From NCBI RefSeq assembly GCF_018860825.1, contig NZ_JAHKPZ010000015.1, positions 459,090 through 523,089 on the forward strand: DNA of 64,000 nucleotides, given 5' to 3'. Numbering within the stretch: position 1 is the first letter of the stretch; each line of letters opens with the position of its first letter. The position numbers and the translations under genes are program-made. Origin of the DNA: Lacinutrix sp. C3R15. Its GTDB lineage: Bacteria > Bacteroidota > Bacteroidia > Flavobacteriales > Flavobacteriaceae. This document shows positions 31,101-39,933 of this stretch, one piece after another. The notes below the pieces were generated by a model. That model saw only the letters and a list, made by a program, of their open reading frames with translations. It ran no database searches and was not told where the DNA came from.

Positions 31101-31398
31101 CGGTATCTAAAACACGGTAACTTTCTAATCCTCCTGCTGCATTAGGCACTTGAATGATGTTTGGAGAGGCACCAAAGAATTCTCCAAGAATGGGAGTGTT
31201 TTGCAATTTATTTTTAATAGATTCAAGGTTCACAGAATATAAACTATACGCTGTAGGCATTTTATCTTTATTGAAGCTAATATTTTTTAAATCTTTTTTG
31301 GGTGTTATTTTAGACCAGTCATTCGTCTTATTTTGTGCCCACGAAATACTCATAAAAGCGCAAAGTATTACTGTAAAAATTATAGGGATTTTTTTCAT
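28102..31398 (-). CDS. Secreted reprolysin-like (M12) zinc metallopeptidase with P-domain and T9SS sorting domain
   Basis: This 1098-residue exported peptidase has a signal peptide ending ISWAQ, a propeptide, and a metzincin catalytic domain with HEIGHQMGGYH near residue 347, cysteine-rich surroundings and a downstream GYAGIC Met-turn region. Bacterial-surface repeats follow: Ig-like and fibronectin-like segments, a proprotein-convertase P-like domain (near DITHPYIGDVVLELISP) and a C-terminal type A T9SS domain (MYPNPATNYVTI ... SSGTYIVNI). It should be moved through the outer membrane by T9SS to digest external protein. It starts 66 nt after the M4 peptidase ends, on the same strand, across a terminator hairpin. 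Confidence 0.92.
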   Translation of the reverse strand: MKKIPIIFTVILCAFMSISWAQNKTNDWSKITPKKDLKNISFNKDKMPTAYSLYSVNLESIKNKLQNTPILGEFFGASPNIIQVPNAAGGLESYRVLDTEILHPTLAAQLPNIKSFVGRSIENPGTFIRFSVSQAGFHGQVFEPGKSTFFIDPYTKDKSVYIAYKRSDLVNSSDDIFSCETDNTMYEKASNTPSSEILRATDDSKIRRYELAMSCTGEYGALFIGSATTDFEKKSNIMAQMVITMTRVNGIYEKEMGVTFQFVPNNFDIMYYDAATDPFDGEYNDKTQEVIDNNIGDANYDIGHNFNTDGGGNAGCIGCVCTSGTKGSGMTGRSNPTGDSFDVDYVAHEIGHQMGGYHTHNGTTTCLKSGNNTEVEPGSGSSIMGYAGICTGQNVQDNSDDYFNYVNIRDISANIQSGVSSTCFDEIVVTNLPPTADAGDDYIIPIGTAFVLTASGSDPDTATNGDVITYTWEQNDNEDMQSPLLPIPTATAGPMFRSRRGSTSPKRYLPQMSDILNNDLTPTWEVIPYAQRAFEFALTVRDNVIYGGQTADDLMTINTDMSAGPFEVSSQNENTTWTQGATETITWDVANTTNILTVNCQLINISFSATGDFTDTVILANNVPNNGTANITVPATLTTTGRLMVSAADNIFLDVNDAIITIEEVSTPTFFLTAIDVTKSECNNTNSTSFSFDYIPSSGFLETVTFSATGLPAGATTTFTPVSASTAEETIVMTIDGFNGATAQDYTITAEGTSISTNRTADVNLTLQASTFSVPSLVTPVNYSTNQATYPNYTWSTDNTEATVVYDIEIASDSNFNTIIETSTVASNTYTQTTSLNENTTYYWRVKQKNECGESVFSTAYSFTTGETECLTANSTTPSLILSTLTTSSTITIENDIPLSDINISVDITHPYIGDVVLELISPQGTTISLIATQCDSNPDMLVTFDDAGSSAINCSSTSPAISGTLQPIQALSALNGESSLGDWTLNITDTGIGDDGYLNSWSITYCGVQNGTLGIDTFSESSIKMYPNPATNYVTITSNDGEELAVTLYDLLGRKVLYKELDNTNKSINTYNLSSGTYIVNIQTSNNVRIIKKLIID

Positions 31399-31424
31399 AA
31401 TAATTTATTTAAATTAATAGGTTT

Positions 31425-31453
31425 AAAAGCCTGATGGTAACCATCAGGCTTTT
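31425..31453 (-). terminator. Terminator of the M4 peptidase gene
   Basis: AAAAGCCTGATGG (31425-31437) pairs perfectly with CCATCAGGCTTTT (31441-31453) over a 3-nt loop, just after the M4 stop codon. The M12 gene starts 27 nt beyond it and no promoter consensus is visible, so partial readthrough may supply it. Confidence 0.8.
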
Positions 31454-31464
31454 TATTATTTATG

Positions 31465-34400
31465 CTATTTAATAATGAATTTAAAAACATTGGTCTTATT
31501 AAGGATTAAGAAATACATTCCAGAAGACAATTTGTTTGTAGTAACTGTAGCTTGATTAGCATGAACAGTTTGTGAGTTAATTAAAGCTCCGTTAAGATTG
31601 TAAACAGAAATTGTTTCAATTGTATTTGTAGTGTTTTTAATATGTATTACTTCACTACTATTTAAAATGGTTGGGTAAATTTTAAATGCTGAAGTTTCAA
31701 ATTCTGAATTAGATAAGGTGTTAGATTCATATAAAGCAAATGTGCTAAATCCTGTAAAGGTACCTTTATATGTTCTGTATGCTTGTTCTGCATTAGTTTC
31801 TAAAAGGCCACCAGCAATGGTATAATTGTTGGAAATATCTGAAGCATCATCAATATTTGTGCTACTTACCTTTATTATCTGCAATGTACTTGGGTCACTA
31901 AAGCTATTTAATTCTGCATCTGTGAAATATAAGGTAACATCATAAGTGGCTGTACTTGCATTTGGTCCGTTAGCCTCAATATTAAATACTTTACCAGAAT
32001 GGGAACCCGTTATGTTTGAAAAATCTGCTGAAGAACCAATTTCTTGAACAGATAAAGTGACACAGCCTAAATCTTCAGTAGCGTTTTCAATAATACCAAT
32101 AACTTCAGCATCTTGGTCACTAATAAAATATACTTGGTTTCCTGCTTTTACAGTTTCACTATCAGCATCTGCTATATTGCCTTCTACTGGAGTTGCATTA
32201 CCAGTTACTAATACATTATCAATAGAAAAGCTAAATGGACCTTGAACTAATGCATCATTATACCATCTCCATATTAATGTAAATGCTTTGTCATTTAACG
32301 CTGGCATTACTAGATTAAATGTGCCTGTTGCGTTAGGACCTATTCCTGCAGGAGATCCTGTTGTAGCAAATTTCTCTACAGATTCATAAGTTGCTCCATC
32401 AAAAGAATACATGAATTCTCCCCAATCAAAATAGGCAGTTTGATCATATTCACCACCAGCTTCCCAATCAAAAGAAACAGTTACATTATTAATACCACGA
32501 GCATCAACAACTTTACTAATTAAATGAATATTACTGTCTGCTGTACCATCATACGTAGGTTCTGTAGTGTTTGCAAGGCTAGGTACTACATATGCTCTTC
32601 CTGCAGAATTTACTCCATTACCATTAAATAACCATGTATTTGCATCAAACTCTGAATTTACAAACCAATTTTCTGGAGTATCTGAAGTGTCAAAAGTTTC
32701 ATTTAATAATTCTATTGTTCCAGAACCTACAGTTGGCTCATAATCATCATCTAAAATAGTGATGGTATGGTTTCTTAAGTCTTCTGTGTTAGGACCATTT
32801 AAAAAATTCATTTCTATGGTTTCTGTACCTTCAATAATTCCGTCATTATAAATAGTAACTGTTACATCTTGTGTGTTAATAGTTTCAGACACAGGAAAAG
32901 TTAAGCTAGAAGGAGAAATGTTAAAATCTTCACCTAAAGTAGCTGTAGAGTTTTCAAATGAAAAGTTGGCAGTTTGTGTTTCTGTTACTGAAGCAGCAGA
33001 AACAGATACAATAATGGTTTTAAATTCATTACAACCATTTGTTTCTGTTTTTTCGGTAGTTAAACTTACGCTAGAAGATTCGTAATATAAAACATTAGGA
33101 TCTGGAGCCACATATTGATCTCCTACTTGTACACCATACCAAGCATTAGTAACCTGCTCTACTTCATGAATAGAATAATCTGTTTCGGCAACTAAAATTG
33201 TTGCATTTCTCATTTCTTCAAAAGTAGCATTAGGCGTTAATAACACCTCTGCTTTAAAAGTTATTTGTTCTGCAATATCAAAACCAAGACCTTCTACAAA
33301 AAAAGGATATCCTGCACCTCTATCAGAAACACTAGGATCTGATGCTAATTTACCATCTCCTGGTGATAATGTTTGTCCTGAACCAGCAACTAATAAATAA
33401 AACCATTTGTTTAACACGCCACTATTACTGTGTACACCACATTGGTCATTTGCTAAAGTTGGTACACAATTTTCTGTATCTGTCCAGCTTTGACCTTCAT
33501 AAGCAGAAGGGTCTCCTTCCGCATTAGGGTCATCCATCCATCGTAACGCAGCAGTTCCAGCTTGTCCTGGTTGTATACCTCCATCACTTTCATCAATTTG
33601 TTCCCCAACTCCCCAAGGGTCATATGGTAAAGAGTTATCAATTTGTGTTAATACATAGTTTTCAACAGCAGCAGCCCAAATATCAGAGAAACCTTCGTTC
33701 ATTGCTCCTGATTGACTTGCATAAACAAGATCTGACGTTGCAGAACACACTCCATGTCCGATTTCATGACCACAAACATCTAATGAGGTTAATGGAGCAA
33801 AAGAACCATTAGGGTTTGTTCCTCCTTGGTAACTACCATCACCATAGGTCATTGCAGTACCGTTCCAAAAAGCATTGTCATATGCATCACCATAATGAAC
33901 GTAGTTAAGAATTTTAGTTCCTTTATTGTCATGACTGCTTCTACCATGAACATCTGCCCAATATCTTACAACTATTTCTGCTCCCCAATGTGCATCTAAA
34001 GCAATGTCATCATTGTTTGTTTCATTATGAATAGGGTAGCTAAGACTAAAGTCATTTCTGTAATGTTCTGCAGAAGACCAGTTATTGTCTCCAACTTCAG
34101 TAATAATTTGTGATTCTTCAGGTCTTGAATAACCATCATATATAGAATACGAAGGAATTCCGTTTACGCTTAAAGGAAGCCCTCCAACACCATCATAAGA
34201 TCTTGTTTCATTAAGTACTAAAGATTCGTCTATTTCTGTTGTTAAAGGGTCATCTGTAATGCCATAAGGAGCTAGATTTATTGTTCCGTCTAAAGAATAT
34301 CTATCATTTAAAGGGTCAATATCGTCTTGGTCATCAAAAGTTGTTTCAAAATTTCTGGTACCAGCATATCTTGTATCCCCTGAGGCTTGAGCAAAAAATG

Positions 34401-35193
34401 GAGGAGCATAGGTGTAGTTGTTTTTAGCCTCTTCTCTTTTTTCGTTTATTTCATTTGCATGTTTAATAATAGCGTCTGCAAGTAATACTTTACCAGATTG
34501 CGCATCTACAAAAACATTAGCTCTGTACACAGGTTCAAAGGCATAAATATTAAATTTATAGGCTAGTTTTAAATCTGCTTCAGGAGTATTGTAGTCATCT
34601 ACATACACTAATTCTCCTACAGGGTAATTTGCATTATATTCTGCTTCAAGATCATTTAATAAGTTTGTATTAATAGTAGTTTCTATTTGTTCTTCAATTA
34701 TATCCCAAACGTATTTTTCTGCACCAACATGTTGCGTAGCATAATCTCTTGCTTGGTCTTTAGAAAGACTTACAGATTGATTCATACTATCGTCTAATAA
34801 ATAATGCTCTAAAGTGATAAACTTTACACTACCTTCTTTAATAAAGGCTTTGTATTTAGCATGTGCCAAACTAATACCATTATAGGTAGCAGAAAAAGTA
34901 ATAATTTCTGAACCATTTTTAGACGTAGATTTGTTTGAGATAGTAAATTGATAGGAGTCGGTATCAATTTGAAGTGTGTTTTTAAGAAATTCTGGAAGGT
35001 TTTCTACAGTTAAATTAAATCTGGATTTCATTTTTAACATAGATGGTGTTTGCCGATCCGGATTGATAAAGTACGATTCAATTTTAGAGTTTGATTTTAA
35101 ATTGTTTTCAAGATTTTGTTGTTTTTTGTTTTGTGCATACATATATCCAGATAGGAGCATACAGTAAGCAAAAAGTAAAATTTGTTTCATCAT
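31465..35193 (-). CDS. Secreted thermolysin-family (M4) metallopeptidase with Calx-beta and T9SS sorting domains
   Basis: About 1242 residues from the chosen start (MMKQILLFAY; an upstream in-frame ATG adds 16 non-signal residues). After the signal peptide come FTP/PepSY propeptide domains, then the M4 domain with HEIGHG (near residue 476) and the downstream glutamate ligand in NEGFSD. A Calx-beta repeat (about 790-870, with TLGEDF and GTETIEM), a MAM/jelly-roll-like segment and a type A T9SS domain (KIYPTILNSSE ... LSSGMYFLIL) end the protein. Expected role: extracellular protein degradation. The 492-nt upstream gap carries repeated TGTCTTAAC boxes. Confidence 0.93.
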   Translation of the reverse strand: MMKQILLFAYCMLLSGYMYAQNKKQQNLENNLKSNSKIESYFINPDRQTPSMLKMKSRFNLTVENLPEFLKNTLQIDTDSYQFTISNKSTSKNGSEIITFSATYNGISLAHAKYKAFIKEGSVKFITLEHYLLDDSMNQSVSLSKDQARDYATQHVGAEKYVWDIIEEQIETTINTNLLNDLEAEYNANYPVGELVYVDDYNTPEADLKLAYKFNIYAFEPVYRANVFVDAQSGKVLLADAIIKHANEINEKREEAKNNYTYAPPFFAQASGDTRYAGTRNFETTFDDQDDIDPLNDRYSLDGTINLAPYGITDDPLTTEIDESLVLNETRSYDGVGGLPLSVNGIPSYSIYDGYSRPEESQIITEVGDNNWSSAEHYRNDFSLSYPIHNETNNDDIALDAHWGAEIVVRYWADVHGRSSHDNKGTKILNYVHYGDAYDNAFWNGTAMTYGDGSYQGGTNPNGSFAPLTSLDVCGHEIGHGVCSATSDLVYASQSGAMNEGFSDIWAAAVENYVLTQIDNSLPYDPWGVGEQIDESDGGIQPGQAGTAALRWMDDPNAEGDPSAYEGQSWTDTENCVPTLANDQCGVHSNSGVLNKWFYLLVAGSGQTLSPGDGKLASDPSVSDRGAGYPFFVEGLGFDIAEQITFKAEVLLTPNATFEEMRNATILVAETDYSIHEVEQVTNAWYGVQVGDQYVAPDPNVLYYESSSVSLTTEKTETNGCNEFKTIIVSVSAASVTETQTANFSFENSTATLGEDFNISPSSLTFPVSETINTQDVTVTIYNDGIIEGTETIEMNFLNGPNTEDLRNHTITILDDDYEPTVGSGTIELLNETFDTSDTPENWFVNSEFDANTWLFNGNGVNSAGRAYVVPSLANTTEPTYDGTADSNIHLISKVVDARGINNVTVSFDWEAGGEYDQTAYFDWGEFMYSFDGATYESVEKFATTGSPAGIGPNATGTFNLVMPALNDKAFTLIWRWYNDALVQGPFSFSIDNVLVTGNATPVEGNIADADSETVKAGNQVYFISDQDAEVIGIIENATEDLGCVTLSVQEIGSSADFSNITGSHSGKVFNIEANGPNASTATYDVTLYFTDAELNSFSDPSTLQIIKVSSTNIDDASDISNNYTIAGGLLETNAEQAYRTYKGTFTGFSTFALYESNTLSNSEFETSAFKIYPTILNSSEVIHIKNTTNTIETISVYNLNGALINSQTVHANQATVTTNKLSSGMYFLILNKTNVFKFIIK

Positions 35194-35685
35194 AATAGTA
35201 ATTAAGTGGTTGAAAATTAAAACACTAACTCTTAGTGTCATACTTTGGTTAAGACATGATTTGTTAATACAAAAACAGACAAATTATGCCCTTAACATTG
35301 TTAAGACAATTGAATCTAATTTTACCCTAACATAAATTAAGGTTTTCTTAACAAGAATAATTTTTGTTAAGTATTATTGAGAGAGAGTGGTATTAATTAT
35401 ATGCATAATTAGTACCATGTTAATAGTGATAGAAACCTGTATTTAAATACAGAAACTTCTTGTTAATACAAGTTAAATAGTAATGGTATTAATTATTAAA
35501 ATTAATACTGAGAGAGAGAGAGAGAGTATGTGTGATTAATAGTGATACTTATAATAAAAGAGATTAGGTTTTATTTACAATAAAACAGAACTTCTTTTGG
35601 TTTTATAAGTTGTGCGCAAATATATAATCTAATTTGGTTTAATAAAAATTTAACATTCTTTTTGTTGATTTGATGTAAAAAGAGT
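35194..35685. other. 492-nt non-coding gap with GA repeats and a run of hairpins
   Basis: No convincing gene. (GA)n tracts lie at 35379-35387 and 35510-35526. Four inverted repeats follow one another: GGTATTAATTAT with ATAATTAGTACC (35389-35416), a perfect 16-nt palindrome at 35437-35452, CTTGT/ACAAG at 35459-35472, and GTATTAATT with AATTAATAC (35486-35508). The words GGTATTAATTAT and TTAATAGTGATA each occur twice. The gap is 3' of the TonB receptor and 5' of the M4 gene. Confidence 0.7.
35248..35308 (-). promoter_or_regulatory. Repeated TGTCTTAAC boxes upstream of the M4 gene
   Basis: On the minus strand TGTCTTAAC occurs twice, at 35256-35248 and 35307-35299, 51 nt apart, close to five helical turns. 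The distal copy is preceded by AAT and its AAC is followed after ATG by an inverted GTTAAG, forming CTTAACATTGTTAAG in the plus direction (35290-35304). The arrangement suggests operator or sigma-factor sites. The core TTGTCTTA also occurs near the FecR-sigma locus. Confidence 0.4.
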
Positions 35686-38226
35686 TTAAAAATTAAGTCT
35701 TATGCTAGCATTAGGAGTGAAGCTTAAAGATTTGTTATCAACCTGAATTGTTTTTTGTTTATTGGTTTCGTCAACAGTATAATAACGATGTATTACATTG
35801 TCTTGGTTGGTGATATTTTTAATACCAACCCTAAGTGATGATTGTACCTTTTTAGAAATGTTAAGTTTGTAGTTTAAAGATGCATCAAAACGAATAAAAG
35901 GATCTAAGTTTTCATTGTTAGGCACATCATAATTCACTTGGTAAAAGCTACCAACTTGTATAGTTTCATTATCTTCTAATGGTTTAGTATAAGGTGTTCC
36001 TGTTCTATAAATACTACCTAAAGAAATTTGTAAGCTTTTTAAAATGTTATAATTAAAAGCTAAAGAAACAGAATGCCTAATATCTGCATTATTAGGAAAC
36101 TGTTTGGGTGTAAAACTTTCAAAAAAGTAATTATTTATGCTATAGGTGTAACTTAGCCAAGTACTATATTTAGTAGTAGTTATATTCGTTAAAAACTCTA
36201 CGCCTTTAGATGTGTAATTACCTGTAGCATTTAGGTATTGAAAGTTGTTATAGAAGCCTTGGTTAGATGCGGTTATACCATCTACTTTTTTGTAAAAACC
36301 AGTGAGGTCTACATGAAAATTGTTTTTGTTAAACTCTAATCCAAGCGAGCCTTGCTTACTTGTAGTTATTGGAATGTTTTCTTGGTTTGCTAAAATCCAT
36401 CGTCTATTTTCAACACCTAAAAAATCATCTTGAAAATCTACTATTTGGGTTGTAGACTGATTTTTAAATTCGCCTTCTAGTTTTACAGCCAGATGTTTAA
36501 ATATATTTTGTTTGAAGTTTAATCTAGGTTCAATAAGTAATTTGTTAAACTTTTGAAAGTAATTAACACGTACACCTAGCCTTAAGTAGGTGCTGTTTTT
36601 TTTGTATTCTCCTTCAGTAAAAAAGGCGTGATTTAACAGTACATCTTTTTTCTCTTTAAGATATGACGGATTGCTAACTTTGGTTTTGTTTAATATTCCG
36701 GTTTCATTAAATTGATAACCGTTTAATAGCGAAAAATATTTAGAAACTAAAACATGTGTATTAAGTTTTACCCCAGTTTCTAATACTTCATTACCTTGTT
36801 GTAAACGTTGGTCTGTTTGTACTCTGTAATCATCTGCATTTACTGTGTATTTTGAAGAATAGGCAATTAGTTTTGTTTTAAATTTTTTACTCCATTGTGC
36901 TTGCCAATTTCCTCCAAACCCTAAATTTTCTTGTGATAAATTACTGTTTTTAGATGTAGTTTCATCGTCTGTATTTGTAATTGTTTCAGCATAATCTAAG
37001 TTATTAAAAATGCCAATTATATTAGCTCGAAATTTATGTTTTTTGTTTAGATTAAATAAAAGTTTTGCAGAGTAATCATAAAAGTAAAAGTTTGATGCGG
37101 TGTTGCTCTCATTTATTTCTTGAGTATTTATATCGCTATCTTGAAAGCTTCGTTTAAAATAATTATCATAGGTTGGTGTGCTATAATAATCTGTAAAAGA
37201 ACGACGTCCAGATACATGAAACTCTAATTTTTTAGAAATAGGTATTTGTAAAAAAGCATCAGCACTAATTAAATTTATACCTGCTCCTCCAGAAAATGTA
37301 TTTGTAATATTATCTTTACTAAACATGTTTATGGTACTTGAAACACCATCACTAAACGCACTGCTTGTTCCGTTTTTGCTAACAATAACTTTGTTTGTTA
37401 GATATGGATTGTAAGCCGAAATGAGCCCGAAGAAATGTCCAGAATGATACATTTTAATGTTATCCCAAAGCATTAAGTTTTGATCATTGGTTCCTCCTCT
37501 AACGTTTATGTTAGCTATGCTTTCGTTAGCGCTTTCAACTCCAGGAAGTGCTTGAATAGACTCTAGTATATCTGGTTCTATCAGTCCAGGAAGTATACCA
37601 AATTTTTCGGTATTTAAAACAGTGCTACCATCTATTCGTTTTTGTAAACCTGTAGTTAGAAATTTAGTAATGGTAATAGGGTTTAGCTCTTGATTTGTTT
37701 CTTTTAAAACAATGGTTTTACAATTGTTTTCTTCATTAAAAAAGAAAGTTGCTTTTAGTTGTTTGGTTTCATAACCTAAATACGAAATGCTTAGAGTAGC
37801 ATTGCTTGGTATATTTGTAAGTTTAAATTTACCAGAGTAGTTAGTAGCAGTTCCGGTTTGTGTATTAGTAATAATAATAGAGGTTCCTAATAAGGGCTCA
37901 TTGTTTTCTTGTGCTAGTACCATTCCACAAATATCTATGGTTTTGTTAACTACAGATACGGTTATATACCTTTCATTTAATATCTTAAAATTTAATAGCG
38001 TTTTGTTATTTAAGTACGTGATGGTTTGGTTTAAGGTATATTCTTTTGGTGGGTTTTCAATAAATACATTCTTTACATCATCAACAGAATATGAAAATTT
38101 TACATCAAACCTTTCTTCTATAGAGTAAAGTATAGCTGTCAATGGTTTTTTTACTGTAGTAGTTTGGCTATAACTAATACATGTAAAAAAGAGTAGTATG
38201 TAAAAAATACATTTAGTTAGCTTCAT
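35686..38226 (-). CDS. TonB-dependent outer membrane receptor with N-terminal STN signalling domain
   Basis: The 846-residue protein has a signal peptide (ending ISYSQ), an STN/secretin-like domain (about 25-95) through which transducer receptors talk to a FecR anti-sigma protein, a carboxypeptidase-D-like domain (about 97-175, DICGMVLAQENNEPLLGTSI), a plug (LPGVESANESIANINVRGG) and a barrel ending RLNF. It overlaps the fecR-like gene by 14 nt, so the two are co-translated, and completes an ECF sigma / FecR / receptor trio. The ligand is unknown; no SusD, siderophore or sugar genes are nearby. Confidence 0.93.
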   Translation of the reverse strand: MKLTKCIFYILLFFTCISYSQTTTVKKPLTAILYSIEERFDVKFSYSVDDVKNVFIENPPKEYTLNQTITYLNNKTLLNFKILNERYITVSVVNKTIDICGMVLAQENNEPLLGTSIIITNTQTGTATNYSGKFKLTNIPSNATLSISYLGYETKQLKATFFFNEENNCKTIVLKETNQELNPITITKFLTTGLQKRIDGSTVLNTEKFGILPGLIEPDILESIQALPGVESANESIANINVRGGTNDQNLMLWDNIKMYHSGHFFGLISAYNPYLTNKVIVSKNGTSSAFSDGVSSTINMFSKDNITNTFSGGAGINLISADAFLQIPISKKLEFHVSGRRSFTDYYSTPTYDNYFKRSFQDSDINTQEINESNTASNFYFYDYSAKLLFNLNKKHKFRANIIGIFNNLDYAETITNTDDETTSKNSNLSQENLGFGGNWQAQWSKKFKTKLIAYSSKYTVNADDYRVQTDQRLQQGNEVLETGVKLNTHVLVSKYFSLLNGYQFNETGILNKTKVSNPSYLKEKKDVLLNHAFFTEGEYKKNSTYLRLGVRVNYFQKFNKLLIEPRLNFKQNIFKHLAVKLEGEFKNQSTTQIVDFQDDFLGVENRRWILANQENIPITTSKQGSLGLEFNKNNFHVDLTGFYKKVDGITASNQGFYNNFQYLNATGNYTSKGVEFLTNITTTKYSTWLSYTYSINNYFFESFTPKQFPNNADIRHSVSLAFNYNILKSLQISLGSIYRTGTPYTKPLEDNETIQVGSFYQVNYDVPNNENLDPFIRFDASLNYKLNISKKVQSSLRVGIKNITNQDNVIHRYYTVDETNKQKTIQVDNKSLSFTPNASIRLNF

Positions 38227-39124
38227 AATTTTTGAAAGTAACCTTTTTACCAGTAATACTATAGCTTAGTTTTAATGGAATAGTTACCGCTTGTAATGCT
38301 ATGTCTTTGTCACTATGTGTAAAACTTCCTGTAAATAATTGGTTTGTGTCTACGTTAGTGGCATCAATTTGTAGGTTGTATTGTCTTTCTAATTCTTTAA
38401 TAACCTGGCTTAAAGGTATATTAGTAAAGCTAGATTCTTGTTGTAACCAAGACGGATTTGTAGCTTGAATATCTTTAAATTGTACATTGTTGTTTAACAT
38501 TCTAAAAGACTTTCCTTTAGCTAATTTTACAGTTTCTTTATTATAGGTAACACTAACTAAGCCTTCATAGCAGGTAACTTCAAAAAAGTTTTCTCTTTCT
38601 TTTACATTAAATTGTGTTCCTAAAACTTGCACAATTCCTGCATCTGTATGTACGGTAAATTTTTTGCCTTTTGCAACCTTAAAAAAGGCCTCTCCATCTA
38701 GTTCTAAATCTCTTTCGTTTTTCCAGGTTTTTTTATTGAAACTCAGTTTTGATCCAGCGTTTAATATTACTTCAGAATTATCAGGAAGTTGTACGGTTTC
38801 AGTTTCTGCATATTGCGTTTCAAAAGATTGTAAATTGTTAAAAAACAAAAAATAAGATGAGGTTAATAAGATAGCAAAAACAGCAGCTATTCTTAAAAAC
38901 TGTGTATAGTTTAAGGTTTTAACCTTAGTTTCTTTTTTAGATAATTTTCTAGTTTTAAAATCTTCTAAAGCTTTTTGTGCGTCAATTTTTGGTGCTTCAA
39001 GTTGTGAAGCATAATGCGCTATTTTACTAAGCGTTTCTGTTTTTTGGCTTGCTTTTAAATCTGCAATTTCTTTTTCAGAAAGCTCTTGGTTAAACCATTT
39101 TAATATGTCTTTTTCCTGTTTCAT
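38213..39124 (-). CDS. FecR-family anti-sigma protein (DUF4974 C-terminus)
   Basis: The 303-residue single-pass protein has a cytoplasmic N-terminal part (about 1-80) that would bind the sigma factor, one membrane segment (FLRIAAVFAILLTSSYFLFF), the periplasmic FecR domain (ETVQLPDNSEVILNAGSKLSF ... GEAFFKVAKGKKFTVHTDAG) and a C-terminal DUF4974 domain (FTNIPLSQVIKELERQY) that resembles STN. It sits between the sigma factor and the receptor; all are on the minus strand. A TTGTCTTAC motif abuts its start codon. Confidence 0.94.
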   Translation of the reverse strand: MKQEKDILKWFNQELSEKEIADLKASQKTETLSKIAHYASQLEAPKIDAQKALEDFKTRKLSKKETKVKTLNYTQFLRIAAVFAILLTSSYFLFFNNLQSFETQYAETETVQLPDNSEVILNAGSKLSFNKKTWKNERDLELDGEAFFKVAKGKKFTVHTDAGIVQVLGTQFNVKERENFFEVTCYEGLVSVTYNKETVKLAKGKSFRMLNNNVQFKDIQATNPSWLQQESSFTNIPLSQVIKELERQYNLQIDATNVDTNQLFTGSFTHSDKDIALQAVTIPLKLSYSITGKKVTFKNYEAN

Positions 39125-39150
39125 TTTTTAGCATTCTAATAGTAAGACAA
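39121..39150 (-). promoter_or_regulatory. TTGTCTTAC motif upstream of the fecR-like gene
   Basis: Read on the minus strand from 39150, TTGTCTTACT is followed by ATTAGAATGC and TAAAAAATGA; the ATG is the fecR start. It shares 24 of 30 positions with the site at 39934-39961. A promoter here would give almost no leader, so an operator role is also possible. Confidence 0.4.
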
Positions 39151-39183
39151 TTACATTTGTTTTTTCCCTACCATAATATATGA

Positions 39184-39699
39184 TTAAATGTTATCTATTT
39201 CTGCTCTTAAAGCTTTTAAAGCTCCAGACATTCTTTTTTCTACTGCTTTTTGAGATAGGTTTAATAAGGTTGCAATTTCTCTGTATTTTTTACCTTCAAT
39301 TCTATTTAACAAAAAAACCTCTCTTTGTCCATCTGTTAATGATGCTATAGCATTTTGCAATTTTATTTTAAATTCTTCTTCTTCTAATAAGTACTCAGGG
39401 TTTTGGTTGTTAGTATCTATATAAGGCGAAGCTTTTGCATATTCTAAAACTACTTTTTTATGCTTTATGGTATTTAAAAACAAATTGTTGACTGTAGTAA
39501 ACAAATACGTTTTTGCTTTTGTATAGTCAATTTTTGAACAGTTTTGCCAAATTTTAGAAAAAGCATCTTGTACTAAATCTAGGGCGTGATCTTTATCTCC
39601 ACATTTGTAAAAAGCAAAGTTACTTACTGCTTGTACCTGTTTTGTGTAAAAGGTATTAAAAGTAGATTCTTTGCAAAGGTTATCAGTGGTTGGGTCCAT
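39184..39699 (-). CDS. ECF-type RNA polymerase sigma factor
   Basis: From MDPTTDNLCKE (an upstream in-frame start adds 20 non-homologous residues) the protein is 171 residues. Sigma region 2 (NFAFYKCGDKDHALDLVQDAFSKIWQ) and region 4 (LTDGQREVFLLNRIEGKKYREIATLLNLSQKAVEKRMSGALK) are clear, and the linker is short as in ECF factors. It is followed after 59 nt by the fecR-like gene and then the receptor, the standard cell-surface signalling arrangement of Bacteroidota. The target genes are unknown, but see the TTGTCTTA sites around it. Confidence 0.95.
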   Translation of the reverse strand: MDPTTDNLCKESTFNTFYTKQVQAVSNFAFYKCGDKDHALDLVQDAFSKIWQNCSKIDYTKAKTYLFTTVNNLFLNTIKHKKVVLEYAKASPYIDTNNQNPEYLLEEEEFKIKLQNAIASLTDGQREVFLLNRIEGKKYREIATLLNLSQKAVEKRMSGALKALRAEIDNI

Positions 39700-39806
39700 A
39701 TTCTTAAAAAGAAATATTAAAATTCTAAGATAATATATTTTTAAACAAGTAGGGTACAATGTTTTTTAATTGTCTTAAAAGTATATTAACCAAAAAGCTA
39801 ATTATC

Positions 39807-39905
39807 ATGGAAGACAGAGTGTTAGAGTTTGTTGAATTTATTTTAATAGTATTTATCATGGCATTGATTGTAACTTCAATATTAATTTTGAGTACAATAA
39901 ATTAA
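39807..39905 (+). CDS. Possible 32-residue single-pass membrane peptide
   Basis: An ATG-initiated frame reads MEDRVLEFVEFILIV then FIMALIVTSILILSTIN and stops at 39903-39905. After an acidic amphipathic start it is one continuous hydrophobic helix of about 22 residues, a composition unlikely for random AT-rich DNA to keep free of stops and charges. It lies divergently from the ECF sigma gene, and the core TTGTCTTA occurs 30 nt upstream (39770-39777). No homologue known to me. It could regulate the sigma system or simply be spurious. Confidence 0.45.
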   Translation: MEDRVLEFVEFILIVFIMALIVTSILILSTIN

Positions 39906-39933
39906 AATGAAGGTAGGGTAAATTGAAAATGAG

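Noticed and set aside
35379..35545. CRISPR array
   Set aside because: The repeated words are short, not regularly spaced, and there are no spacers of uniform length or cas genes.
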